From: Hysterangium stoloniferum
Taxonomy: Eukaryota; Basidiomycota; Agaricomycetes; Hysterangiales; Hysterangiaceae
Direction of reading: 5' to 3'
Length of the DNA: 64,000 nt
Assembly: GCA_015178975.1 (NCBI GenBank)
Contig: WHVD01000002.1
Coordinates: forward strand, 1,488,001-1,552,000
Numbering within the stretch: position 1 is the stretch's first letter; each line of letters opens with the position of its first letter. A program made the position numbers and the translations under genes. The notes under the pieces were generated by a model. That model was not told the DNA's origin. It saw nothing but the letters and a program-made list of their open reading frames with translations, and searched no databases. Shown here in pieces: positions 1 through 11,124 of this stretch.

Positions 1-1130
1 TACGTCCTACTCGGGATAGCAAAAGCACGAACGATCGTGGTACCACGTCACCCGAAGGGAATCTCGAATCGAGTCCTTTTTCCGAGGACATACCCGGGTC
101 ATAGTGCGCGGGCTAGTGCGATCAGGGAGTTGTTGAATGGGAGAAATGACAATGTGCAGTGTGATGGGGGCGCAGGTATGCAATGTCCAATCTTGATTTT
201 CTCTCCTCTTTTTTTCTACATAAGGTCTAAACTTATTTTTATAATAGGATACTGTGCTCAGGGTCAATTCTGTGTATTAGATGGATGCTGCATGGTCAGT
301 CAGGAGCGATGCGGTAAGCACTTGAGACTTGTCCCGAATCAACATTATTCATCTCTTTTCTTGTGAAGCCGACAACCAAGGTTGTTGCGGCGTCGGGTGA
401 GTATCTCTAGCAATAAGTAGTTGTTTGATGTAACCAACTAAGATTAATACATTTACAGAACATACTGCGTCACAAATGGCTGCTGCCCGAATGGTCACCA
501 GTGCGATAAAGGAGGAGGGGTCGTTACTGTGCCGAACCCTGAAGCCAATACCATCTCCCATCCTGATTCTATTTCTGCTTTCGATAACAAGTCCGAGATT
601 AATGTCCAAAAGAGGGACAACGGCGATTCCGACGACCAGGATGGGGATAGCGATAGCGACAGTGATAGTGATAGTGACAGTGACAGTGACAGTGATAGTG
701 ACGGGGACGGGGACGACGGGGACGACGGGCACCATACTCACACCCACACAAAAACGCAAACACAAACACAAGTATCAAATTCCCCATCTTCCACCGCTAA
801 CTTCCCTTCTGCCTCCTTTTCAACTTCCCCACCACCCTCGGCATTTACTTCGTATGTTCCTCTTCCCATAATGGCAATTTCTAAATTAAGCTTGACTTTT
901 TCAGGGTTTCACCCTCCTTGGATTCGACAGCAAGCCGACCGTCTATCGCAGCCCCATCTAGTACGAGCACCTCATCAAATCCGTTCGACAATACGGACTC
1001 CAATAGCATTCCGGGTATCCCAAACTCGAACAACACCACCACCAATGGTGCTCAGGGAATGGGTATAAAACGGAAGGGGGTGGTGGTTGCAGTTGGATTG
1101 GGTGTCGCTTGGGCGGCCACGGGATTGTGA
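1..1130 (+). CDS. Cys-rich, Asp/Ser-repeat, GPI-type surface protein (5' truncated)
   Basis: The start lies outside the window. My model has exons ending near 176, at 249-316, 369-396, 459-851 and 905-1130, joined by GT-AG introns that keep one frame. The N-terminal half is cysteine-rich with repeated C-x(n)-C...GCC blocks (YCAQGQFCVLDGCC, ERCADNQGCCGVG, YCVTNGCCPNGHQC). A stretch of about nine Ser-Asp pairs grading into Gly/Asp follows (about 645-720), then His-Thr/Gln-Thr dipeptides and a Ser/Thr/Pro-rich region. The C-terminus has a polar Asn/Thr-rich segment, a KRKG spacer and a short hydrophobic tail (VVVAVGLGVAWAATGL), as expected for a GPI-anchored or wall-linked fungal protein. I do not recognise a named family. 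The Cys blocks recall chitin-binding or granulin-like modules, but that is inference. The first exon boundary is the least certain part. Confidence 0.7.
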
Positions 1131-3834
1131 ACACCCAGGGATGTTTTGATGCAGCCAGACCCAGGACGCTTTCATCATCTTCCACATACATAAGGTCCCT
1201 TTATAATCCGGACTTTCATTAAATACATTGATTCATGCTTTCACATAAAGTAATTGTAATCCTAGTCAGATTTGTAGAGTTGGCTTTCATGGGATATACC
1301 ATTGGACGATCGAAATCCCTCTTCTCTGTGCTTTTATACTCAATCAACCCTTGACGCTGTGTTTAGAATATGGGATGTTCAACATGCGTCGAGTTCCCGC
1401 AATGATGGAGTTCGACGGGGACCAGAATTACAGAAGCTTCAAGGTGAACAAGGAAATCCCATAGATGATCACTTATCGTCCATGGAGCACAATGCAGCTA
1501 TCAATTAAATAATGTATTTATCATTAGAAGTTATCGTCGCCAACCTTCAATGCTGCACAAATAAACTAAATCATTTCTTTGGCGGTGGGCCGCGGATTCT
1601 ATTTACTAGTAGGGTTAGACGACCACTTAACTGAAATAAGTATATTACGCAAGTTCACAATCAATTCGCTTTATTACAATTGGAATATCTTTCTGAGACT
1701 GTATATCACCATTACACAAGACCCGGACGTTCATTAAAGAATGTGCACCTTAAACCGGAGTCAACATAACCCTCCGGTCCGTTCTACTACTGACACGACA
1801 CACTAGTCCTCCCAAGTCCCGCCTTTCCAAAACAGTGCCACGGTCAAGATATTAAAAAGGTTGATAAACGAGGCACGCAATAGGTTGTGAAATTTCAAGT
1901 CACTCTCTAACAGGGTATTGAGCGTCATTCTCGATTCAAATTAGATTAACTTCAAACTCCCGAGATATTTCATATATAATAACAGTAGAGCGTACCTCGA
2001 AAGGGGGGGGGGGTAAAAGAGGCCCGAAGCCACTGTTTTTCATTCATGTCCCAGGCAATCCATTACAACATGCTGATAGTGATTTAATCCGACCATGTAT
2101 AGCCATGCTGGCGTTGGGCGGAGATGATTGAGAAAAATAGCATACTATGGCTGTGATGGATGGGGAGAGAGAGAGAACTCCAAATACCAACTCGCGCACT
2201 TTGGGCGCATTTGCGGTAGTCGGCTTCGCCAATCTGCTTTTCGTCAGCTGCAGTCTTTGCGTCGACATCAGTCAGGCCTAGACGTATTAGATTCAGAACA
2301 TGATGTGCGTCCCGTAGTTCGGTGTTCCTCTTACACTGATGCCGAGGGCCATAGCGATCCGTCATAAGTGCTCAGGTGTAGGGGAGAGAATCTACTGTTA
2401 TTTATTGTTGGTTTAGGTGGTTGTAGGCGAGTCTGTTAAGAAGGCGGAGTAAAATCAAATAGAAGGGTAACGCTACCGCGGAATTCATATGCCTTAGTGA
2501 GACATTCTTAAGGGCTTCAACGGCTTGCAATTTCAACAGTATTGCGTTGTAGGCGTTTGCCATCGCATGGTATCTATGAGCATTAATTATTCTTTATGTG
2601 AATAGTTTCCGTTTTGTTGCTCGTTCAAACGGATGCCCTTAGAGAGATAAACCTAAGCCCTACCACGCCCATCGAGGATACACCATACTTGTATTATACA
2701 TGAGCCGACATATAACAGGAAACGAATCAAACACAGTGTAATCCATTCTCCGTACCCACCCTTTCCCCGCAACTTTTTCGCGGGTATACCTCCCCAGAAT
2801 TAGGTGATGCCAGACGCGACATTTATATATCTGTGGGGTCAGCTGAAGCACAAAAGACAAAATGGTCAGATTCGTAACTACGTTTGACTATGGCTAACAA
2901 CATACCGTTCCCCGCGGGCCTTTCAATGGCCTTCTTTTGTTGATGAAGTTTAGTATTATCTTCATACTCTGTTGTAAATCACGCCAACAATGCATAACAG
3001 CACCCCGATAGTTTTGTGGCGTCTGACTCTGGAAGAGCCGATCAAACTGGGAGGCCAGGAACTCGGATGGGCGATTCGGCGCCGTCAGCGTATCCATGTA
3101 CGGCACCGGATATACGGCCCGTCACTGTAACGTCGGGGAGTTTGAGTTGAGGCCGTATATGGTGACGGCAAAATGAGATATTGGGTATTGGCACTCGCGG
3201 TAAATCCCTACATCAATTTACGGGTAGATTTTTGTTTTCCGTGCTTTGTAAATTTTTGGTGGAATGTTGAGTTATCCATTCAATGTTTTTTCTGTAGACT
3301 AGTCACGTTGATGGGGGATTCCTTTTGGAACATTCTTGGGATGGTGTCCACAGATCCTACCCAGGACTGAGAGGATGTCTGACCTTCATGTTTGCTCTAT
3401 AATATTTACTGATAATAAATCTCTCAACAGCGACATATACATAACAATCAACCCTTACAGTAGGTATAAAAGGACGGTATGCAGCCATCGTCTAACGAGG
3501 GAAAAAATGATATCAGTTGTAGCTTCTTCATTCTAAATAATATACCTCCTGATTTAAACTGAGGTCATAAAAATTATGATTGAAGATATGGAAATGTAAG
3601 CTGGCCCGTCTTTCTTCTCTTTTGATGATACACGATAGCTTACAAGTCCAAGACTTGAATTGTACACCCAGCTCGTAGAATACAAATTTGAAGAAAGTAG
3701 CATCAGCTCGAGGTCACATCGGATAAGCAGATGAGAGCTGATACAACGAAGAGAAGACTAGTCCGACAATTGTGAGAGATTGATACAATATACCTATTGA
3801 AATATGTCCTTATGATGGTTGCGGCGGCCCATGA
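1131..3834. other. No convincing gene; unassigned intergenic DNA
   Basis: Only short open frames occur, none with recognisable domains or splice-supported extensions. Minus-strand frames at 2084-2365 (93 codons) and 2894-3106 (70 codons) are the longest. The second could be a short exon, but nothing supports either as a gene. A poly-G run lies at about 2005-2014. A small inverted repeat around ATACGGCC/GGCCGTAT lies at about 3110-3165. Confidence 0.4.
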
Positions 3835-4162
3835 TATACCCCGACTTACCCGTTTAGCTTTCTTGCAAAGCGATCTCTACATTCAGTTGTCCCAGATGAT
3901 CCATTAGGCTATTTCTTATGTGATATTAAGATGATGCAGTTATTGGAAACGAGACGTCAAAGAAAGCTATTCTAGTTCACACATTTCATCAGTGATGTCC
4001 ATTGATGGTTCCTTTCAACTACATATGACATCAACGGCCAAAGGTACACGTGCTATATTTGGCCAATCTGTGGCTATAAGGATACACAGTTATAATATCC
4101 GGAGCTAAAGGTATGATACGTTGATATTGATTTGAATAGCATGATAATTTTTAATTTTGAGA

Positions 4163-4290
4163 CTTACTGCAGCAGTGTAAGTCTGGATGATAGGAACAGA
4201 GTGGAGGAAGGCTAGTGCATAATTTTGTGCAAACCCCTGTTGGCCATGGTATCAAAGCAGTTGTGGTGATAGTTGCGGGTAGGGGAAACC
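4163..4290 (-). pseudogene. Single-domain Cys-rich relic (unit A)
   Basis: On the minus strand the translation contains ALIPWPTGVCTKLC and then PPLCSYHPDLHCC. This matches domain 2 of the two-domain secreted genes (TGLCADVC...PPPYCSDQPDLCCC). The third Cys of the CCC run is lost, SDQPDL is degraded to SYHPDL, and the expected splice donor after the domain is mutated. No start codon or signal peptide is apparent. It is the counterpart of the relics near 14530 and 21150. Confidence 0.65.
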
Positions 4291-5636
4291 ACCCTACCAT
4301 TGGTGCGTCCGTGGAATTAGGGAAGCAGGTTAATAAGTCACTACAGCACCAGGGGTCCAGCCCAACATGTCAACGGCGCCACCCTACATCATTCGAGGCA
4401 AGGAGCCCTCAACCGAAGTATTTGTAACACTTCGACGCGTCCACAAGCATAGCTAATAATTATCACAAGATTTAATAAGCCACCGAGCGGTATTATATTT
4501 CAGAAATAGAAGAGATGTGCTCGAGTCTTTGCCATTGAACGGCCTGACTCTGAGCTTTATAATCGTTTATGAATATGACACATCCCCAGGCTGGAGCCTT
4601 CAACCAGTGGTCTTAGCTATATACATTTATTGCACCTGATAGCCTTCTTGGATTGCTATCTATTACGATATCGGCGAGGATGAAGTCAAATTTTCGGAAA
4701 CGAGGCTTTTCATCTCTCAAACGTCTGCTGCGGAATCTACACTGAAAGTGGTATGGGTTCATAGTCCTTTTTGTCGTCGAACACTTGGCCCTCAAGCAAA
4801 CTCCACCAACATATCACTGATGAAGCGTCTAGCGTATGTTTACACCTATACGTGTCATGTTCGAGCACTCTAGAGAGCTGTTTGCCCCCAGCGCGCTTGT
4901 AAATAATTCTCAGATTCTCAGATATTCCAGCTGGGAAGGCAAGACGGCCATTCCGGACATGTCCCTCCTTAAAAACAAAATCCATATCATACATAGCAAA
5001 GAATCATTATTTTACAATTGTCGTTTTACAACTCTTTCACGGCATTATACAATCGTCCAAGGTGCTGCAAATGATCATAACTTTTCACTTGGATTCAAAA
5101 TATTATCCCATAACTTGACTTTTCATGTTTAATTATTGGCTTGATGCAATGCATCAAAGTGGAGCATCATTAATTTCAATGGCCAATTGCTTCCATTTTG
5201 AGATTGTGCCGGGACAGCGCATCTTTCATATGTTCCAGGAACAGCTCTCTGGCGCGATCTTCATGATGGTCCCTGTTCTCTCCGGGACACACAACAAACG
5301 AGTCAGGCTATCTATTGAGTTTACAAGCGCAGTGTCATATCTTGTCCGACACTGGTCGGGGTACATCGGCATTCTCTCATGCACTATAACTTTGATTAAA
5401 AGTAAGCATTTGGGGAACCATTTGGCATTATCTGACGTCTCCATGTCACGGAAGAAGTAATTATTATAAACTCGGCTTTCTTTACAAATAATATTTCATC
5501 CAAATTACCCGAAAAGATCCATTAACCAAAGTATCATAGATGAAGACACAATCATTGACGACAATCTACGCATCTACGCAAAATCAAAATCAACAAAAGA
5601 CCTTCTGTAAATGGCGTACCAGCTACAAAGGAAGCA

Positions 5637-6065
5637 CTAGGCGGTAGGAATAGGTGCACAGGTTGTAGTGACCGTATTCGGAATACAACAACACAAAGCT
5701 GGCTGGTCGGAACAATAGGGTGGAGGATCCGTACAGACGTCTGCACAAAGTCCCGTTGGAGCCCCAATCAGACTCGTACAGCTCTTTGTAGGAGGGGGAG
5801 TTTGTGTTGGACACGACACTTTAACCGTCGTGGGGACTAAGCGTTTCCGCAACACCCTTCAATATACTATGCAGCGATGCTAATGAAGCAGACACATACC
5901 ACAGCAACATATCTCGGGCTGATCAGCGCAAGATGGAGGCGGGCTCGTGCAAGCGTCAGAGCACACGCCAGAGTGATGGCTAATCACACTGGTGCAGGTT
6001 TTTGTAAGGTGACTAGAAACAATACTAGCTAGCGCGACGACTGAGAGAAGCTTTAAGACCAACAT
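5637..6065 (-). CDS. Small secreted Cys-rich protein with two CCC domains (copy A)
   Basis: Two exons (5900-6065 and 5637-5836) flank a 63 bp GT-AG intron and give 121 residues. The start was chosen because it opens directly into a signal peptide (MLVLKLLSVVALASIVSS) and matches the ATG of copies B and D. The mature protein holds two similar domains with spacing C-x10-C-x3-C-x6-C-x6-CCC; the second adds an x8-C tail. Total cysteines are 16, an even number consistent with disulphides. A Pro/Thr linker (TQTPPPTKS) joins the domains and is about 8 residues shorter than in B and D. The intron falls right after the first CCC, so each exon carries one domain. It is probably extracellular. The function is unknown; an effector-like or defence-related role is only a guess. 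Confidence 0.85.
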
Positions 6066-6117
6066 GATGAAAGGCAAGTTCAACAACAGAACATTCTCTT
6101 CTCTTCCCTTGTTCACC

Positions 6118-6124
6118 CTTTATA
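6118..6124 (-). promoter_or_regulatory. TATA box of Cys-rich copy A
   Basis: TATAAAG on the minus strand, 53 bases before the start codon. The same motif sits 49 bases before the ATG in copies B and D, so the core promoter has been retained through the duplications. Confidence 0.55.
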
Positions 6125-6890
6125 AGTCTTCATGTTGCGGAGTCTTCGTACAACGTGCCCTTTGGTAAACTCGAAGCGCTCCCATTCTAATTGCGACTCC
6201 CCTGGTATCATCAATAGTGATTACCGAAATACCAGCATTTCGCTGGTTTGTCTAATTTTATCTTTTTATAACGCTCTTGCGATGTTCACGGGGACTCCGT
6301 GTCCCTGCCGCCCAGCCGTTCCTTAGGAAGCATCCATGTACTTTGCTTCAGACTTCTCTCCTTCCAGTAATACATCGAGCCATTAGCGCTAACGACCCTA
6401 CGGCAACGTTAGAGGCGCATTAAGATTACGGGACTCGAAGGCCATACTGCATTGCCGCAGGCTACTTGAAACGACAGCTGCTGGTTGACCCCGAGCTTAC
6501 TTCAACTACACGGTTGACCCCTACTTCGACTGCCCGTTGATCCCCGGGGACATACTTCGATTGCCTGGTTGACCCCTACTGGTATTTCAACTGCCTGTTG
6601 ATCCTTGTCGAGGTCTCGGGTGCCTTTTGAGGGGAAAATATCGTGTTATATCTGGTTTTGATGATGACGTTTTCGAAAGTGACCGCTGAATTCAGCTGGT
6701 TCCTAGTCTGATAACGGGCTTTCGTGTACGCCAGAGTACATAAACAAGTATTCGAGGAAATTTGTGGTTCAGGCACCCCTCCCCATTTCACATCGTTAAA
6801 GAACTTATATCGGCAAGCTCCGCTCCCGACCCGAGCGCGCCCGGGATGCCAGCCCACGTTGCCGAGCGATCCTGGCATTGATGTGCTAAA

Positions 6891-7699
6891 CAAATTGCCT
6901 TCATGTAATTCATCGTATTAATTGAATGGTAGTAAATGACATAATTATTTATCAAAAACTAGCTCAGTCGCACGAAGGACATAAACGGCCGAGGGAAAAA
7001 AAAAAAAAGACAAACAGAGCCAAATAGGACATATCTCGTGTTGGCGCTTATAGATTGATGCAATGGTGAGACATGATGCTCGCACTGTCAATATGCTCTT
7101 ATTTTTTAACATACACCATCGGTCCATAGGAATCAAAGTGTTTGCAATGTGAGCGCTGCTGAAGAAGCACACCTTCCATCAATTATTGTGGAAATCTTTC
7201 TTCCCTCTATTTTGTAAAATTCTATTATCATCCTTCTCCCAAATTCTCCTTCAGCTTGTTGGATAACGATAATTAGGTTTGCGAGCTGGAGACCATCCAG
7301 GGATGATCTGTAAGCGACTGTACTGGGTATGTAAGGGTGGGCCGTATATTGTGGCATTTAGCCCTTGTAACGAGTTGCCGTCATCTACTCCGTCAATGGA
7401 AAATCTCTTGGTCTTGTGAGGATCACCAATTATTTCAACACAATTGTCCATTCATCGGGGGCTTTTTCTTTTTTTGCTGCCGACAAAGAATCACAAAGAA
7501 AGAGCGAGTGTTCTATAATGATGAGTTGGCACTCCCGTGATTTCATGACGTCTTAGCATTCTTTTATAGTAAAACAGATCTCCTACCCCAATGCCATATA
7601 AATATATTTGCTGCATTAATAATAAAAAATGCCTTTGAATGTTATAGAAATAATCAAGTCTGCTCAGGCTCGCGCACCAGACGACGGTGATGTCCTTCC
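6891..7699. other. No gene recognised; weak similarity to unit flanks
   Basis: No domain is recognised on either strand. Around 7370-7430 the text (cgagttgccgtcatctact...) resembles sequence at 14195-14250 and 20825-20880 in units B and D, so part of this stretch may be an eroded piece of the same duplication family. A poly-A run lies at 6996-7008. Confidence 0.35.
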
Positions 7700-8980
7700 T
7701 AATACCTTCATGCACGTCTTGGCTCGTAACTCAATAGCACTTCAACCAGTAAAGGAGACAGCGGCCTGCAATTCGTCATGGCACACCTTCTCTTTTCGTG
7801 AAGGGTTGTCAAGCTCAATTTCTTGCATTCAGAACCGGACCGATTCAATCCTTTCGTCCAGGAGTACTCCAGCCTCGAAATTGTCTTTCTTTCACAGCGG
7901 GCTTCACCTCTGAGAATAAATTGCTCGATACATTGGAAATCTACAGATAGTGCTTCGGTAATCTGGTGGGGTATTGGGGGCAGTACATTAGGATACTCCT
8001 ACAGCCTTCCAAATCACGCGACTGCTTCCGGAAGACCTTAGCATACGTCTTGAGCTCCTCCGCAGTCTTGTTCTGGATATATTCACCAGGGACCTCATGT
8101 GCCGTATCCCTGCGTGAATAACATCCGTCAGCTCTAGGACAGACGGAATGGGGCATCATAAAAATTTTCCCGTATATGTGCCTCGACAACTTTCACTAAT
8201 TGCCCATGAAGTCACGCTTACTCCAATTATCGAAGTATGTCGGCTACATTCCTCCTTGTGAGCAACCTCTCCCTCCTACTATGTTCAGCCAGATATGTGT
8301 ATTAAAAATAGTAAAAGTTGGCTTATTGTAAATGCACAAAATACAAGGGTTTAATAAGCCTGTAATGAAGTACTTGTATCAATCAATATGTCAGTCAGTG
8401 AATCACCTTCTGACATAAGAATTGGCAATAATGACTATGGGATGCCTCAGAGTCAGTTCAATGGGATGATATATTAGTTCAGACTTACACCATGGCTTGC
8501 TTTGGGGGTTCCAGTCGATTCGGTGCACTCTCGGTCTTTGGGCTAATACGCATCGCTTCCTTGTAATACTCGTCAATGGAGTAGCTTCGGTAACACATCT
8601 CGTAAGACGTTGGCAGACTTCGAACATCTGAGATAGCAGCCTACAAACTCTCGAGTCCATCTTATAGCATTTCCTCATCTTCCTCGTTCTCGCTTTTGCG
8701 ATGGCGCTATCATTTTCGGCGTTGTAGGGGCAGACGGGCGTAGTCACATCGAATACGTGCAATACGTGCAAAACACAACAGACAAGTACTTGCGTGGCCA
8801 TTTTCTGTTCACGCCCTTTTGGCTTGAGTTGTGCGTCCACGTACTCGGGATCACGGACACACTGAAAACAACTCAGGCACGTGGATCAAGCCGTGCTAAC
8901 GAACCTTGATATCTACAACGTTACGGAAAAGATCTGTCTGTCCAAGCAAATAAGAATGTCGCTCAATGGAGTCCGTGATC
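7700..8980 (-). pseudogene. Decayed ISWI-type chromatin-remodelling ATPase, ATPase core deleted
   Basis: Several in-order minus-strand pieces match ISWI (SNF2 family) proteins. An exon at 8905-8979 encodes SIERHSYLLGQTDLFRNVVD. After a 43 bp intron comes DPEYVDAQLKPKGR, then in another frame RHRKSENEEDEEML, the acidic block that precedes the helicase in ISWI. The next recognisable piece (about 8490-8580) is already HAND-domain-like (YYKEAMRISPK...PPKQAM) and ends at a GTAAGT donor. SANT/SLIDE-like text follows (NWSKRDF, KTAEELKTYAKVF), with a 62 bp intron at 7941-8002 and IEQFILRGEARCERK after it. The whole helicase region is missing. Frameshifts, in-frame stops (for example after NWSKRDFMGN) and an LTR fragment interrupt the gene. 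Normal ISWI proteins are about 1,000 residues, so this is a relic. Confidence 0.8.
8300..8410 (-). repeat. LTR fragment of the copia family, inside the ISWI relic
   Basis: On the minus strand this contains taacggact-less LTR text ending in gcttattaaacccttgtatt and caactttactatttttaata. These match the 3' half of the copia LTRs at 26810-27080 and 31355-31625 and the solo LTR at about 47810-48060. It separates the HAND-like and SANT-like parts of the ISWI pseudogene. The 5' half of the LTR is not apparent. Confidence 0.6.
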
Positions 8981-9490
8981 TACGCGAAACAAGCCAATAG
9001 ATGTAGGCAAACTTTCATAAATCACGTTGCAAGATAACCTCGCTTTGTCCATTTCTTTCCTCTTATTAACAAGCTCTCCTCTTGGCCCTTTCTAGCGCTC
9101 CGCTCGTGCCCGACCTGGCTGATACTGGTTCTTCTGGGAACTGGATGAAATAATGCGTCAAATTTGCAATGATGTACGATGGCAGCATGTAGCGCGGCTT
9201 TTTTCTCATTCTTCCCGGTACCTTCAAATTCGACTCAAGTTCATCCATCTCACTTTCTTGTCCTTCACTGACTGAGTGCTGAGACCCTCATATGGACGCT
9301 CACTGATCTAATAAACGTGAAATTATAGCACAATGAACATGTATGTGACGTGAAAATGGACTTAATTGCTTGACGAGAACTGTCACTACTGTCTGGAATA
9401 ACATCCCACGTCCATTGATCACATAGACAACACTAATGAGGCCAGACTTGGACTCTTGTGCAGACTCAGGGTGGTCAGAAGGAAACTAGC
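8860..9490 (+). repeat. Left arm of 1.5 kb inverted repeat (palindrome)
   Basis: This arm is nearly identical, in reverse complement, to 9716-10345. The match runs from the ISWI intron acceptor (cactgaaaacaactca) to tggtcagaagg. A 60-codon frame (9066-9248 minus, starting MDELESNLKVPGRMRKK) is identical in protein sequence to one at 9947-10129 plus. There are a few substitutions and a short indel near the outer end. Confidence 0.9.
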
Positions 9491-9715
9491 ATGACTAAAT
9501 AGTATCTATCACACCATCTCCTTTTCTTTTACCACTGGCACGCCACCAGTTACGATCAGATACTTTTCATAAATATGAGCGTATGTATCCTCTTCTTTGA
9601 TCAGTACCAATGCCAATGAGTGAGTTATCTATCGCTATCGCTGCGGGCTCTCGTACTTCTGCTCCAAGTTGAGCGGTTGCGATTCAGTCACCCCCCCCCC
9701 CCCCCCCCCTCCGCC
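9491..9715. other. Palindrome spacer with poly-C tract
   Basis: Unique spacer between the two arms. It holds an uninterrupted run of 19 C at 9691-9709. No coding potential is seen. Poly-C next to a palindrome is prone to replication slippage and also to assembly error. Confidence 0.7.
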
Positions 9716-10345
9716 GGTTATTTTCCCTTCTGACCATCCAGTCCCCGAGAAAGTTCGAGTCCGATTGGCGTTGTCGATGTGATCAATGGATGAGGAATGT
9801 TATTCCAGACAGCAATGTCATTTCCCGATAAGGTCCATTTTCACATCACATACATGTTTCTTACGCTATAATTTCACGTTTTATTAAATCAGTGAGCGTC
9901 CATATGAGGGTCTCAGAACTCAGTCAGTGAAGGACAAGAAAGTGAGATGGATGAACTTGAGTCGAATTTGAAGGTACCGGGAAGAATGAGAAAAAAGCCG
10001 CGCTACATGCTGCCATCGTACATCATTGCAAATTTGACGCATTATTTCATCCAGTTCCCAGAAGAACCAGTATCAGCCAGGTCGGGCACGAGCGGAGCGC
10101 TAGAAAGGGCCAAGAGGAGAGCTTGTTAATAAGAGGAAAGAAATGGACAAAGCGAGGTTATCTTGCAACGTGATTTATGAAAGTTTGCCTACATCTATTG
10201 GCTTGTTTCGCGTAGATCACGGACTCCATTAAGCAACATTCGTATTTGCTTGGACAGACAGACCTTTTCCGTAACGTTGTAGATATCAAGGTTCGTTAGC
10301 GCGGCTTGATCCACGTGTCCTCGTTTTCTGAGTTGTTTTCAGTGT
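9716..10345 (-). repeat. Right arm of 1.5 kb inverted repeat (duplicate ISWI 5' fragment)
   Basis: Reverse complement of the left arm. It carries, on the plus strand at 10216-10290, a second copy of the ISWI-like exon (SIKQHSYLLGQTDLFRNVVD) followed by the same intron up to ttttcag at about 10345. Beyond this the match to the ISWI relic stops. Confidence 0.85.
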
Positions 10346-11124
10346 TTACCTTAGTTATTGTCACTCATCTCCCTGTCAGTCATGTCGGCATTGCGTCCTC
10401 TTCCCTTCTCATCTACTCAATATTGTTCATAATTTCTCATCGGAAATATTTATTATTAAATCCATTCTTTCACGTATTTGATTACAGAACGTCAGGCTGT
10501 ATTCAACCTGTCCAAAAATTAATAAATAGCGTCCCCCTCATTTCTGCCCCCAGTCTGCGGTGAGGCCCATCGTACGTTGTTTACTATAAGAAAGCGCTAA
10601 AAACGTCGCAAAACAGCGGAGCGCAAACTCCTCTGCAAACGCCGCACGCAGCCCTGTGTTTGAGTATTTGTCAAGCAAGAAAAGAACAAGGCCACGATGA
10701 ATGGACAGCAATGTTGAAATAATCGGTGCTGTTCACAAGACCGGTCATCGGTAAATGAACTGTTGATTCGGATGGCTCCTCCTCCTAGTCTACGAGACTC
10801 CTCGATATTGCGGAGCCCGGAGAATAGGGACTTCTTCCTCCCAGCGCTTATATACCATTTTATCCTTGTAAAGACGCTTACAAATCCGGTCGAACATCCC
10901 CGGATGGTCTCAAGCTCTCCTTAACCCAATCTTCAATATCCAACAAGCTTGAGGAGAAATATGATGACTTAGTTTTATAAGGTAGAAAGGAAAAAAAGTT
11001 TGCACAATTATTGATAAAAGGTGTGTTTCTTTAGCAGCGCTCCCATTACAAACTATTTACCATCAAAAAGGCCCGACACAACGGCCGCCGCCGCTTAGAT
11101 GAGTACTTCCGATAAGCTGATGTA
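10346..11124. other. No gene recognised
   Basis: The longest frame (10306-10563 plus, 85 codons) is hydrophobic but has no start context, splice support or known motif. Nothing else is supportable here. Confidence 0.4.

Larger units (their letters stand above)
3835..6890 (-). repeat. Segmental duplication unit A (minus orientation)
   Basis: Read on the minus strand, this block follows the same order of landmarks as units B and D. These are an upstream segment (6690-6890) matching 11220-11412, a GAAAACgtcatcatc landmark (about 6670) matching 11725, the two-domain Cys-rich gene, and the ctgtcccggca landmark (5210-5220) matching 13185. A one-domain relic (4163-4290) and a tail (3835-4030) matching 14820-15060 follow. 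Unit A lacks the roughly 275 bp present in B at 11412-11686. Divergence is visibly higher than between B and D. Confidence 0.75.

Noticed and set aside
476-871. Alternative plus-strand frame with Thr/Val/Ile repeats (TVIVIVTVTVTVIVTG)
   Set aside because: It is the frame-shifted reading of the Ser-Asp repeat. The spliced frame with Cys blocks and a GPI-type tail explains the region better.
5637-6065. Hydrophobin identity for the Cys-rich genes
   Set aside because: Hydrophobins have C-CC-C-C-CC-C spacing. Here each domain has C-C-C-C-CCC with short Pro-rich loops, and the length and layout differ.
9691-9709. C homopolymer as a functional element
   Set aside because: It could be real, but a 19-base homopolymer in a palindrome spacer is equally a sequencing or assembly artefact. 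No function can be supported.
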